Assembly (NCBI RefSeq): GCF_030817275.1
Contig: NZ_JAUSZD010000001.1
Span: 62,001-126,000 of the forward strand
Direction of reading: 5' to 3'
DNA from: Paenibacillus sp. V4I7
GTDB taxonomy: Bacteria; Bacillota; Bacilli; Paenibacillales; NBRC-103111
DNA length: 64,000 nt
Shown here: piece by piece, positions 34,308 to 42,691 of the stretch
Numbering within the stretch: the stretch's first letter is position 1
How the letters are laid out: each line of letters opens with the position of its first letter
The notes under the pieces: generated by a model
Database searches by the model: none
Seen by the model: only the letters and a program-made list of their open reading frames with translations
What the model was told of the DNA's origin: nothing
Made by a program: the position numbers and the translations under genes

Positions 34308-34415
34308 CTATTTCTTCGAAGAAGCAACTTTCGGCGCCCCTACCCTAGTTGAACTTTTTAACATTGCAGATGCGAGTTTCATGGCTTGTTCTTTTGAAAG
34401 TTCATTTGATGCCAA
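34308..34415 (-). CDS. Small protein, 35 aa, with strong SD
   Basis: TTG 34415 lies 6 bases past GGGGGAGGTG. The peptide MASNELSKEQAMKLASAMLK... is an amphipathic basic helix with a Ser/Lys-rich tail and ends with TAG at 34308. The excellent ribosome site supports translation. It sits between the dyad sites and the divergent rightward genes. Function unknown. Confidence 0.5.
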   Translation of the reverse strand: MASNELSKEQAMKLASAMLKSSTRVGAPKVASSKK

Positions 34416-34610
34416 TATTGGCACCTCCCCCGTGATTAATCCTATTATCCATGATTGACTATTTGATTAGAGATTAAACATAAGGATCATGTGTTCTAAC
34501 ACCATGGTCCTCCCCATATACTTGTCCTATAAGATGGAATAATGGAATTGTGGAATTATGACCGTAGACATAATAGACCTATTTATCATAAATAACGGGA
34601 GGGAAGAGGA

Positions 34611-35150
34611 TTGAGCTCAAGCCTAAACGCTATATTACGACCAACGGATCCTGTTACAAAGAAACCAGGATCGGAAATGAATGAACATCGTAAGAGTGCA
34701 AATATTTCTGAAACGAAGCAGGTAATTGATGTACCAAAAGTCAAACCCACATCCCCACCGAAGCATCGAACAAGGAACGAACGAGCTGATAAGAAAAAGG
34801 ATATTAAATTCCCCGTAACGCCGGCTCAACGCGAAGAATTAAGAAAACTGGCCAAGGAACTTCGGATTGAAAATAAGGATCCATCGAAAAAATATGAAAC
34901 AATCTCTAATACGCATGTCCTAAAGAAGGCGTTAGAACAATACAGTATCTTTCCGGAAAGGTATCCTCCACTCGTCTACAGTGATACCGGCCAGTACATG
35001 CATGCTGAACTTCTTCTGAGGGATTTTGATTATATTGAGGAGCTAGCAAGAAAGATGAATTTATCTATTCGGAAGACCGTTTATCGACTTATTATGAACT
35101 ACATTCACAGAGGGGAGGTTGATAGTGATGCGTATCGAGAAGGCCGGTGA
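34611..35150 (+). CDS. Tandem ribbon-helix-helix-like protein, 179 aa
   Basis: A TTG start at 34611 follows GGGAGGGAAGAGGA. After a basic disordered 60-residue N-terminus, two strand-helix-helix units are seen: IKFPVTPAQREELRKLAKEL ... SNTHVLKKALEQY (about 65-112) and MHAELLLRDFDYIEELARKM ... RKTVYRLIMNYIH (about 128-168). Each fits a ribbon-helix-helix fold, so this looks like a single-chain pseudo-dimer. Likely DNA-binding regulator, partition or relaxosome accessory factor. It overlaps the next gene by 23 bases. Confidence 0.55.
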   Translation: MSSSLNAILRPTDPVTKKPGSEMNEHRKSANISETKQVIDVPKVKPTSPPKHRTRNERADKKKDIKFPVTPAQREELRKLAKELRIENKDPSKKYETISNTHVLKKALEQYSIFPERYPPLVYSDTGQYMHAELLLRDFDYIEELARKMNLSIRKTVYRLIMNYIHRGEVDSDAYREGR

Positions 35151-35733
35151 CGTAGTAACAGATAGATTAAGAAAACTGGGTGGAATATCCTGGGGAGACC
35201 TATTTTCACGGAACAAACGATTCGTAAAGATTGAGGTGCGAGCGGAAAAAATTGATATCGATCGAGCTGCAGTCTTCATTAGTGATTTGAATAAAATTAC
35301 AAAAGGAGCCTTTGCTGAACTGTCGATAGACCATTTGATACACTTACTATATGATGACTTTTTAATGACTGTTCGGGAAAATATGACTGATGTAAAGGTC
35401 GATGCAAATAGCATTACTCAAGAAGAAGTTGTCAAAAGCCTAATTGATAAGCGCAAAATTTACTTCCCCCGAACGAAACGAACTGAAGTTGGCGAGTACT
35501 CTCTCGTTCGGAAGAAATGGCTTATTTACGATATCCACTTACGCAGGGATGCAGCTCAGAGAGGTGATGTTTTCTTGAATGATGCGGCATCCGAATACCT
35601 TGATTTCGAAATGTCCCTTGCCGAGTTGATTTCCATTCTTTTTGTGGATTTTGTTGCTCAGCTGCGTAAGGGGAATCAAAAAATGCTGATCAATGCGCTT
35701 TTAGATCGCTTCTATTCACATGATTTTGATTAA
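35128..35733 (+). CDS. Internally duplicated RHH-like protein, 201 aa
   Basis: ATG 35128 has GGGGAGG nine bases upstream. Two copies of a similar module occur: VKIEVRAEKIDIDRAAVFIS ... LSIDHLIHLLYDDFLMTVRE (near 33-85) and LIYDIHLRRDAAQRGDVFLN ... SLAELISILFVDFVAQLRKG (near 125-185). Each shows a beta-strand followed by helices, suggesting an RHH-like or related DNA-binding repeat. It is coupled to the preceding gene, so they probably form one complex. Function inferred only from pattern. Confidence 0.5.
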   Translation: MRIEKAGDVVTDRLRKLGGISWGDLFSRNKRFVKIEVRAEKIDIDRAAVFISDLNKITKGAFAELSIDHLIHLLYDDFLMTVRENMTDVKVDANSITQEEVVKSLIDKRKIYFPRTKRTEVGEYSLVRKKWLIYDIHLRRDAAQRGDVFLNDAASEYLDFEMSLAELISILFVDFVAQLRKGNQKMLINALLDRFYSHDFD

Positions 35734-36037
35734 AGGATTATTCACTTCGAAAGTGAAATTGTTCTGAAATCGATCCTAATTCAATTTAATGTCGATAGTG
35801 TGGTCATATCAACGTTTCAACAACTTCGAGTTATAGATACTCTTATACCACATGATCTTCGTCTTCAAATGATAATAATAGTTAGGTCAAGGGCGAGTTC
35901 GCCTTCGTTGCTTCACATGTTACTATTGACGACGATGCTCGGATCCACCGCCCAATTTTCAATCAAATTAATAGTGATCTCAGTAAGATAATAGTAAAAA
36001 AATAATGCCTAAGCACTTCTCTTGTCGGGAGTGCTTC
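35734..36037. other. Intergenic region with palindrome and bidirectional terminator
   Basis: A perfect palindrome TTCACTTCGAAAGTGAA lies just after the upstream stop (near 35740). A hairpin AAGCACTTCTC/GGGAGTGCTT (near 36011-36036) is followed by CTTATTCTTC and probably terminates both converging units. No gene is seen. Confidence 0.45.
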
Positions 36038-36187
36038 TTATTCTTCTTCATCGATCAATAAGTAAACTTCCATCTTCGTATCAAAAACAATAATTTGACC
36101 GTTATCACCGTAAACCATATCGTTTACTTCATTGTGATTCAGGACCAACGTTTCGCCTGTTTCTTTATGCTTTACGCGGTATTCCAT
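36038..36187 (-). CDS. Small acidic protein, 49 aa, downstream of ligase
   Basis: ATG 36187 follows AGGGG by nine bases and the frame ends at TAA 36038. It reads MEYRVKHKETGETLVLNHNE ... ending LIDEEE; beta-rich and acidic, with no known domain. It begins 13 bases after the ligase stop in the same direction, so it is probably co-expressed. Confidence 0.6.
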   Translation of the reverse strand: MEYRVKHKETGETLVLNHNEVNDMVYGDNGQIIVFDTKMEVYLLIDEEE

Positions 36188-36199
36188 GATGTACATCCC

Positions 36200-37033
36200 C
36201 TAAACAATAAATTCCTCAAACACTGGCAGCCTCATGAGACCCGACTTATACCAATCCCGATACTTTACCTTGCAGCGCACTACCGGCTGCACATAGACAT
36301 GATCCTTGCTCTCACCGCTCTTATAAGCCTGGAATACAGGCCACATCGATTTACGCGCCGCGGGAGTAATACCTAACTCTAAAGCACCGATAGGTCGAAT
36401 ACGGCCATCATCTGAATACCCAAGGAGCCACGAATGCTCCTTCTTGCTGTATCCCGTTATGTAGACCTCTGCTCTTTGGAAATTTATCACCTTTTGCCAT
36501 GACCAGGAGCGCGTGTCTTTCTCATACTTGGAGTTTTTCTTCTTAATGACTATGCCTTCTAATCCGTGTTGGCAGACGATATTAAAGAAATCTGTAGCGC
36601 TGCCGTTGATCGGACGGACTACTCGATAGTGATCATTTTCTTGAATAGCCTCTTCAAGTAATCCCTTGCGAACTTCCAATGGTAATGCGGTTACGTCTAC
36701 GCCGCGGTGGTACAAGATATCAAATGCGAAGTAGACAACCTTATGCTTGACCTTACTGGACTTAAACCGAGCATTACAGGCTTCGAAATCAGCCTTACCA
36801 TGTTCATCTAACACTACAATCTCACCATCGAGGATGGTCCCCTTCTGGATCGGCGGATTGTGCAACTCCGGATATTTTGATGTTGCATTCGTGTTCTTTG
36901 TATATAGGTTTAATTCATCTAAATTAGAAACGATCAACCTTATGCCGTCCCACTTAAGCTCGGCAAATGTGGAAGAATCATCAAATGGTTCGTTATTTTT
37001 GGCATATTGTAAAAGCATTGGAGGAATAAACAT
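36200..37033 (-). CDS. ATP-dependent DNA ligase (LigD/LigB-type catalytic core)
   Basis: 277 aa from ATG 37033 (SD GGTGGTGA). The adenylation motif ELKWDGIR contains the nucleophilic Lys; further motifs are LDGEIVVLDEHG, FDILY, EGIVIKK and a C-terminal OB-type region (AEVYITGYSK ... VRCKVKYRDW). It seals nicks with ATP via a Lys-AMP intermediate. Small ligases of this type occur on phages and plasmids of Bacilli. It has neither the polymerase nor the Ku partner of a non-homologous end-joining system nearby. Confidence 0.85.
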   Translation of the reverse strand: MFIPPMLLQYAKNNEPFDDSSTFAELKWDGIRLIVSNLDELNLYTKNTNATSKYPELHNPPIQKGTILDGEIVVLDEHGKADFEACNARFKSSKVKHKVVYFAFDILYHRGVDVTALPLEVRKGLLEEAIQENDHYRVVRPINGSATDFFNIVCQHGLEGIVIKKKNSKYEKDTRSWSWQKVINFQRAEVYITGYSKKEHSWLLGYSDDGRIRPIGALELGITPAARKSMWPVFQAYKSGESKDHVYVQPVVRCKVKYRDWYKSGLMRLPVFEEFIV

Positions 37034-37105
37034 TATCTTCACCACCCATAATAATGTTACACCTTAGAGCTATACATGACTAATGGTACTTGAAGGAAAC
37101 AGCCC

Positions 37106-37138
37106 AAGGATACTCCTCCCCTTGGGCTCTCATTATAG
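37106..37138 (+). terminator. Hairpin between ligase and repeat region
   Basis: AGCCCAAGG and CCTTGGGCT flank a short loop (37109-37134), followed by CTCATTATAG. Terminator-like but the T-run is weak. Confidence 0.4.
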
Positions 37139-37254
37139 ATACTGGTCTCGGTAGTTTAGTGATGAATCTCGCATATCCCCACTCACCAGCATTAGAACAT
37201 CATTACTATTGTTGAAAGAAAATAAAGTATTAGACTGCATGTACTGATCCTACG

Positions 37255-37400
37255 TGTCTTTTCGAATTACATTCTCGTCTGACTTCGAAAAATAAGTATT
37301 AGACTGACTCCAATAAAAGAAACAGCGGTAGCCATGGACGAGAAAAAGTCCTAGACTGCCGCTGTTTTATTGAACTATCGTTTTCCGAGGGAGCGTAACA
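37255..37400 (+). repeat. Dispersed intergenic repeat, copy C
   Basis: It has TTTTCGAATTA, CTGACTTCGAAAAATA, an ACAGCGG ... CCGCTGT arm pair and the tail TTTTATTGAACTATCG then TTTTCCGAGGGAGCGTAAC. The block order matches copy A at 16016. It probably marks lost insertion-sequence ends or a mobile non-coding repeat. No gene is seen in 37046-37554. Confidence 0.45.
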
Positions 37401-37554
37401 AATGTTTCACATGGTAGTCGCACAATCCTGCAGACTCCAAAACTTATTTAATATTGCCTATCCACCAAAGTCTACATGTGGTCTACAAAAGTAAAACTCC
37501 CTATTTCAACAGCACAGAGAGTCGAGTGCCCGCCTTTATCCTATCCGAAATCCT

Positions 37555-38040
37555 TTAGTTTATGCCGAAGAATCCTAAAATTCCAAGAAAATCCTTGTCA
37601 TAATAAGCGCGATACAGGTAGCAGATAATGATTAGTCCGATGGTATTCTCGAAAAGTTGAAATACGTTGCCAAGTAAAGACGTGAAATAGGTCGATGTTG
37701 CGCTCGCGGCGGCTTCATTCTTGGATTTCTCCCATATCAGAACGACCGTTGCAAGTATCGTCAAAGGTAAGTCCAGAATCACGTACTTCACAATATTGAT
37801 TCCGATTGGAATTGCGATAATAATAGCCAGAATTAATCCGAAAATCCTCCACTCTAGCCCAGTGATTATGTACGCCACGATAAGTGCCGCAACTCCAAAG
37901 AATATGGAATTCCTTACTGCATCTTTGAATACTTTTCTTACTACTGCTTTGGGATTGTTAATGTCGACTGATTGGCTTAGACCTGGCAATTTGATTCCCC
38001 CGAGTTCATTTAGATTAGTCCAGGTATTCAACAAAGGCAT
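37555..38040 (-). CDS. Multi-span membrane protein, 161 aa
   Basis: ATG 38040 lies inside the end of the preceding gene, so translation is probably coupled. Three or four hydrophobic segments occur (SIFFGVAALIVAYII, IFGLILAIIIAIPIGINIV, LPLTILATVVLIW, IGLIIICYLYR). The first 40 residues are soluble. No family recognised; a membrane partner of the next protein is likely. The longer frame up to 38232 has no separate merit. Confidence 0.6.
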   Translation of the reverse strand: MPLLNTWTNLNELGGIKLPGLSQSVDINNPKAVVRKVFKDAVRNSIFFGVAALIVAYIITGLEWRIFGLILAIIIAIPIGINIVKYVILDLPLTILATVVLIWEKSKNEAAASATSTYFTSLLGNVFQLFENTIGLIIICYLYRAYYDKDFLGILGFFGIN

Positions 38041-38482
38041 CAATAAATCCGGACCTGAATGCATTGACCGGCATATTCTTGGAGCCCCAATCAGCACCGA
38101 ACCACTTTTTAAGCTGCTCTGTTGTTGGAAGGTCGCCGCAATCATCAGCCCCCCAACAATAAAAGTCCAATTTTCTATCGTCCAATAACATTCCTGCCAA
38201 TTTGCGGTACTCTTCGACCGACATTTTCTCATAAAGGATATCGTCTATACCGCCAGCCTCATATCCTTCAGCCGTGACATCTCCCCATAGACGACCATTT
38301 GAATATGCTCTCTTGGCTAAATCTTCATGTTTTTCTTCGCTAAGCTCATAGCCTTTATAACGGTCTAGCTTCCCGTAAATGCGTTCGGATACATTAATCC
38401 CCCAGGATAGTACCTGAAAAGCTCCAAGAAGGACAAAAATTCCGATTGTCCAAGTCTTAATTGTACTTCTGATGTGAACCAG
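38015..38482 (-). CDS. Single-span protein of about 155 aa with a non-ATG start
   Basis: The frame is open to about 38517 but has no ATG, GTG or TTG before the coding-like part; CTG 38482 directly behind AAAGGACGG is the best start. It reads HIRSTIKTWTIGIFVLLGAF (one hydrophobic segment near the N-terminus), then a charged domain with RLWGDVTAEGYEAGGIDD and CWGADDCGDLPTTEQLKKWF. It overlaps the membrane-protein gene by 26 bases. The first codon needs N-terminal sequencing or start mapping. Confidence 0.5.
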   Translation of the reverse strand: MVHIRSTIKTWTIGIFVLLGAFQVLSWGINVSERIYGKLDRYKGYELSEEKHEDLAKRAYSNGRLWGDVTAEGYEAGGIDDILYEKMSVEEYRKLAGMLLDDRKLDFYCWGADDCGDLPTTEQLKKWFGADWGSKNMPVNAFRSGFIDAFVEYLD

Positions 38483-38799
38483 TCCGTCCTTTAGTAAATT
38501 GTGTTCTTCATGTCATTCAACAAAATTAGCTGAATTCCTCTTATTGTATTCACCATATTGCAGTTATCCTGCCCGTTCGTATTATGACGCATTGTTAGTC
38601 TAATATAACTATCAATGTTGATTTTCCCGTGTGCGCGGTCCGATATGTATTAACGGTAGATTCTTGTATTCCTTATCTGTATGAATTGGAACGGTCTGTT
38701 ATATATGATCGAAGTCAATTCACAGACTTCCTCGCTTCCTTTCTATGGAGCTCCCCCTCCCTCTTGCTTTGGAACATTCATCTACATCTGAATAAAGCC
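38483..38799. other. Intergenic region with no gene recognised
   Basis: No frame with a plausible start and coding character was found. It separates the convergent-looking membrane-protein genes from the par operon terminator. A single minus frame MKNTIY (ATG near 38497) stops after six codons. Confidence 0.3.
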
Positions 38800-38853
38800 A
38801 ATAATAAAGAAAGGTGCAGTCTGGAGTGGGAAATCACTCCGACTGCACCTTTC
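38800..38853 (-). terminator. Terminator of the par operon
   Basis: A 13-bp perfect stem GAAAGGTGCAGTC/GACTGCACCTTTC (38809-38821 with 38841-38853) plus an inner GGAGTG/CACTCC pair is followed on the minus strand by TTTATTATT. It ends at the ParR-like stop codon. Confidence 0.75.
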
Positions 38854-39413
38854 TATTGGTTGGTCTTTTTCAATGCCATTCTAGTCAGTTCTTTTGCAGC
38901 TTTTTTTAGTAAGTCCATTTCATCATTGTCTGGTTGTTCCGGATTTCGTGGTTCCTCATGTTGGTTTATTACAACCTCAGGAGACCGCTCAATGAGCGTA
39001 TCAGAGGACGGAATTGAAGATCGGTCAACAGTGATTCCAGCTGCTTCATTAGACTTCTCTCTCATCACAGGAGCGACCGAAGACGGTTTATCCAATAGAA
39101 GATCCTGTAGAATCGTTGAAGGTGCCGCACCATGCATAATCAAGTAATAGTCTTTAACCAACTTTTGCATAATCGGATTTTTTAAAAAATCGATTTCTGC
39201 ATCATTGTAGAAGGTTGTTAGCCCTGTTTCCTTGCCTTTTCGTGCCATTAATCCGTCACGAATCAAATCTTCGGTCATTTCATTTCGACTTTTTTTCAGA
39301 GAGGACATCATTGAATTAAATTCTTCTATCCATTCTGCGCCAGCAGAGGGAGTAAACGTGCGCCCTTGTCCTGCTTCGTAGCCTGAGTTACCTGCTTTCG
39401 GGTGTCTTCCCAA
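38853..39413 (-). CDS. parR: ParR-like ribbon-helix-helix partition adaptor
   Basis: 186 aa, 31 bases after the actin-like gene. Residues about 18-60 (RTFTPSAGAEWIEEFNSMMS ... EMTEDLIRDGLMARKG) fit an RHH module: a beta-strand then two helices. The rest is a flexible acidic tail (PEVVINQHEEPRNPEQ) ending in a short helix, as expected for a ParR adaptor that binds the centromere and caps the ParM filament. Sequence similarity is not verified; the assignment rests on operon and fold. Confidence 0.65.
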   Translation of the reverse strand: MGRHPKAGNSGYEAGQGRTFTPSAGAEWIEEFNSMMSSLKKSRNEMTEDLIRDGLMARKGKETGLTTFYNDAEIDFLKNPIMQKLVKDYYLIMHGAAPSTILQDLLLDKPSSVAPVMREKSNEAAGITVDRSSIPSSDTLIERSPEVVINQHEEPRNPEQPDNDEMDLLKKAAKELTRMALKKTNQ

Positions 39414-39443
39414 TCTAACCCCCCCTCACATTTCTTGGTGAGA

Positions 39444-40631
39444 TTAGCTATTCTGTCTGATATAATTCGCGATCAAGTACGAACGTGAAGTGATATATGG
39501 AGATTCCTTCAGAAGATCCGTTTCAGGCAGCATGTAGCCCTTTGTATCTTTGAAGTAGTAGTATGCAAACAAGATTCCGCCGCCAACTAATGGGAATGTT
39601 TCGATTTTTGGAGCTTTCTCGGCCCAGAACATTTCGAGTTTATTATAAACCGCATCGAAGTATTCCTTCATACGCTTAAGTACGATCTCGGTAACATCTA
39701 GGTTCTTCACGCGTTGCCAAGATACTTTGAAGTAAGGATTATCGCCTTTAATGATAATATCAACACCTGGAATGATTACGTCGTTAAGGAATTCTTCGCG
39801 ATTAGTGTACATGACAGGGTCTTTACCGTTATTAATAAATAATTCTTTAACAGCATCAAATTCCTTTAGTTCAAAGATGTCTTGAATCATTGCATCAATG
39901 TACTTATTTGTTCCTATCTGAATATTCGTGCTCACATAACCATTTAAACCATCTACATCGTAGAGAGCCAAATCGGTTGTTCCTGCACCCAGGTCCCCTA
40001 ACGCAAATTCTTCGCCGATCTCGTTTGCGCGTGGTCGAGCTACCAATTTGTTCTTACGGATATCGTACTTTAAGCCAAAAGAACTCGTAACGCCTTCTAC
40101 ATGAACCTGTCCATCTTGAATATTTAATGTGACTGTTTTTCCGGCATATTTGCCGTCCATGAAAGAGATTGTATGAGTGCCGATATAACGTTCCAGAACA
40201 TGAGATGCATCAATTCTTTTATGCTCCTCAATTGGTAAACCACCTGAATAATCCAAATCTGCTTCTGTCTTGCCGACTTTAAGTGCTGCGATTGCAAGGC
40301 CTGTCAAGGTAGTAACCGTATGTAATTCACTATTGTGCTTATCAGAGGATTCCGCGTCCGGTTGTAACATGCCTTCTTTGTTCCGAGCCCAATCACCTAC
40401 GAAATAATATGTACTGTGTACGGACTTTGAATGAATCCGAACCTGTAGTCGTTCTGTATCACTATATTCCTTTTGCTGGGTATTGCTGCTGAAAGGATCA
40501 CTTTTTTCGTTGGCCGGCGCACACACCGTAGAAATCGCAAAACTTTCAATAGTCCCCTCTTCATTAATGTAGCTAACCTTTGTGCTGGTGTTGCCCGGAT
40601 CAATTCCTGTGATTAATTTTTTCGCTACCAT
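39444..40631 (-). CDS. parM: ParM-like actin-type segregation ATPase
   Basis: 395 aa, ATG 40631 with AGGGAGGCC upstream. The actin-fold nucleotide motifs are present: phosphate-1 GIDPGNTSTK (near 9-18), phosphate-2 LGDLGAGTTDLALYD (near 211-225) and the adenosine-type PLVGGGILFAY (near 348). It should form dynamic filaments that push plasmid copies apart, in the type II (ParMRC/Alp) partition systems. The candidate centromere lies just upstream (40694-40769) and the ParR-like gene follows. Confidence 0.9.
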   Translation of the reverse strand: MVAKKLITGIDPGNTSTKVSYINEEGTIESFAISTVCAPANEKSDPFSSNTQQKEYSDTERLQVRIHSKSVHSTYYFVGDWARNKEGMLQPDAESSDKHNSELHTVTTLTGLAIAALKVGKTEADLDYSGGLPIEEHKRIDASHVLERYIGTHTISFMDGKYAGKTVTLNIQDGQVHVEGVTSSFGLKYDIRKNKLVARPRANEIGEEFALGDLGAGTTDLALYDVDGLNGYVSTNIQIGTNKYIDAMIQDIFELKEFDAVKELFINNGKDPVMYTNREEFLNDVIIPGVDIIIKGDNPYFKVSWQRVKNLDVTEIVLKRMKEYFDAVYNKLEMFWAEKAPKIETFPLVGGGILFAYYYFKDTKGYMLPETDLLKESPYITSRSYLIANYIRQNS

Positions 40632-40693
40632 ATGAAGGCCTCCCTATAAAAACTGGATAAATTAAGCAACTAAATGCAATTATAGCATACAAA

Positions 40694-40769
40694 TAATAGT
40701 TTATCTATAGTTTAAACTAACAATAAACTATTATAAACTATTAATAGTTTAAACTATTAATAAACTATT
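40694..40769. promoter_or_regulatory. parC: Candidate parC centromere with TAAACTAT repeats
   Basis: AT-rich block with about eight copies of ATAGTTTA/TAAACTAT, several paired as dyads (AATAGTTTAAACTATT near 40743, ATAGTTTAAACTA near 40706). It lies about 60-140 bases upstream of parM and overlaps the expected promoter. ParR-like protein binding here would both build the partition complex and repress transcription. Confidence 0.65.
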
Positions 40770-40978
40770 GTTAATTAAGGAATATGGACGTGCGAGCATG
40801 ATTCTTTACGCTTCCTTGCCCCCCCTTCTTCTTCTTATTACCTGATTGTTTGCCACTTGCAACCCGGGATCAAGTAAATCTGCAGCTTGCTAAGCCTAAC
40901 TTCTTCCGAACGCAGCAGCTATCCGTACGGGGCATAACCCCAATAATCGAAATAGTCTAATAAAGATTGATAACCTAT

Positions 40979-41632
40979 TGGAATGTGGAAGCCTTCTAGA
41001 AAGCAGAATGATTGGAAGATACGCCCTGCTCTTCCCTTTTTGAAAAGATCACGAACTAAACAGTTTCCCAGGATATAGATCCGTGTCTTTCATGGTGATT
41101 GAAAAGTTATGGGTGGTCCTCAAACCTCCCCTCCCCTCCTACTCATCACATTCACAACCGAGAGTCCTGTTGGTCAATGCGCAGCTCTTACAATGAACTA
41201 GCCGAAACTGAATGCTACTGGAATGTGGAAGCCTTCTAGAAAGGCAAAATCATCTTGAAAGCCTTGTGGATTGGTAACCTTCTGGAAAGTGGAAACCTAC
41301 TAGTAAGTCAATGGTATCCTACTATAAAGAAAATGGTAGTCTTCCATGCATATTTGTTAATCTACTAACGTGTGATGTTAACCTGCCATTCAATATTTAA
41401 AGTAGATTGTTGATGATTATGAGGCTACCAAGGTAATTATGGTAACCTCTTAATAGAAGTCTTCTGGAAGGTGGTAGGTTTCCGTGAAGTCATTCTATGA
41501 TATTGACAGGGGTATTTAGATATACCTCTTGGAAATGTGTTAATCAGGTGGTAAACTCATAGAAAGTGGAAATCTACTAGAAAGTCGATGGTAGATTGCT
41601 AAAAAAATATAGTGGTAGTCTTCCGGAAATGA
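40979..41632. repeat. Array of about 13 degenerate 20-22 bp repeats (possible second centromere)
   Basis: Units follow RTGGWAR-N-CTNCTAGAAAGT, starting near 40979, 41219, 41271, 41290, 41311, 41334, 41440, 41456, 41472, 41549, 41567, 41588 and 41611. In two clusters they step by about 18-24 bp, two helical turns. A 25-bp stretch at 40979 is repeated exactly at 41219 (offset 240). No open frame spans it. It ends just before the RacA/Par-like gene and is the likely binding site of its product. Confidence 0.65.
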
Positions 41633-41680
41633 TTAGCATAGTTAATTGTTTATTAAACAAAAATAGAGGAAGTGAATAGA

Positions 41681-42352
41681 TTGGATTTAGGAATGCATTG
41701 GACCATCGGTAGGGCGAAGGAGCATCTTGAGAAAGAGGAGGGGATATCGATCCCGGCCCAGACCCTAAGAAACTGGTTTAACGAATTACACGAATCTAAA
41801 GTACATACTTTGAAACGGAACCAGAGAGGCGAGCGAGTACTTGATGAAACTGATATTGCTATAGCAAAATATATTCACGCAGCGAGAGAAAAAAGTTTAT
41901 CGGTAAAAGCACTAGTTCCTTTTATCCAGCAATCTTTTCCAGTGCAATACGTTAGTGAAGATGATGAACAGAAACTATCGGTCTATCTGGATCAAGAAGT
42001 CGTCGTCGAGCAACTTGGACTGATGATGGAGGAAAGACTGCTTCGATTTAAGGAAGAAATGGAGGCTAAACAGAAGTTGATGCTTCCCGCTCCTAATGTT
42101 GTAATTGCAGAACAACGAAGCGCAGCGGTAGATGTTAGGCTTGCCGAATTAAGTATGAGAAAGCGTCTTAGAGATCAAGCAGAGAAAGAATGGACCAAAA
42201 ATCCTGTTAAGAAGTGGTTTCGTGAGGACAAAGAACAGAAAGCTAAGTTCATAGAAGATTATGTTGAGTCTCACCTGGAAGTAGAATTAATTAATTATAA
42301 AAAAGAAATTCAAGCGGCAATTACTCAAGTGAGTACAGTTCTTGAAGAATAA
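41681..42352 (+). CDS. RacA/pSK1 Par-like DNA-binding coiled-coil protein
   Basis: 223 aa. TTG 41681 lies about ten bases after AGAGGA; a GTG at 41672 is too close and ATG 41693 is possible. Residues about 1-80 (MHWTIGRAKEHLEKEEGISI ... QTLRNWFNELHES ... RVLDETDIAIAKYIHAAREK) are a MerR-type winged helix as in RacA and pSK1 Par. The C-terminal 110 residues are a charged coiled coil. Proteins of this type bind repeated DNA sites and act as single-component partition or anchoring factors. The repeats directly upstream fit. Confidence 0.7.
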   Translation: MDLGMHWTIGRAKEHLEKEEGISIPAQTLRNWFNELHESKVHTLKRNQRGERVLDETDIAIAKYIHAAREKSLSVKALVPFIQQSFPVQYVSEDDEQKLSVYLDQEVVVEQLGLMMEERLLRFKEEMEAKQKLMLPAPNVVIAEQRSAAVDVRLAELSMRKRLRDQAEKEWTKNPVKKWFREDKEQKAKFIEDYVESHLEVELINYKKEIQAAITQVSTVLEE

Positions 42353-42601
42353 CTCATTTTTTAATAGAACTAGTTAAAAGATCGAACCTAGACTATTTAA
42401 TATAGTTAATTCATAACAAATATTATGTAAACTTATTTTAAAGAGTGCTTCAAAGGATCGGCAATGCTGATGGGGAGGATATCCAAAGTTCGAAAATAGC
42501 GTGTCTTGATTTCTTTCTTTTTATCGTGATAAGATAAAAGCGTAGTTCAACTAATCGAATAGCGTGACGTTCATTTTATATGAACGCTGCCAGCATAAAG
42601 A

Positions 42602-42652
42602 TGGAAGCACCATCTCATTCGCCGAAAGGCATGAGACGGTGCTTCCTTTTTT
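42602..42652 (+). terminator. Strong terminator after the RacA/Par-like region
   Basis: GGAAGCACC (42603-42611) pairs with GGTGCTTCC (42638-42646), with an inner TCTCAT/ATGAGA pair and a CGCCGAAAGGC loop, followed by T6. It stands between the RacA/Par-like gene and the gene at 42692. Confidence 0.85.
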
Positions 42653-42691
42653 ATTACCAAAATTTTACACGCGAGAGGGGATTTTTTAACA

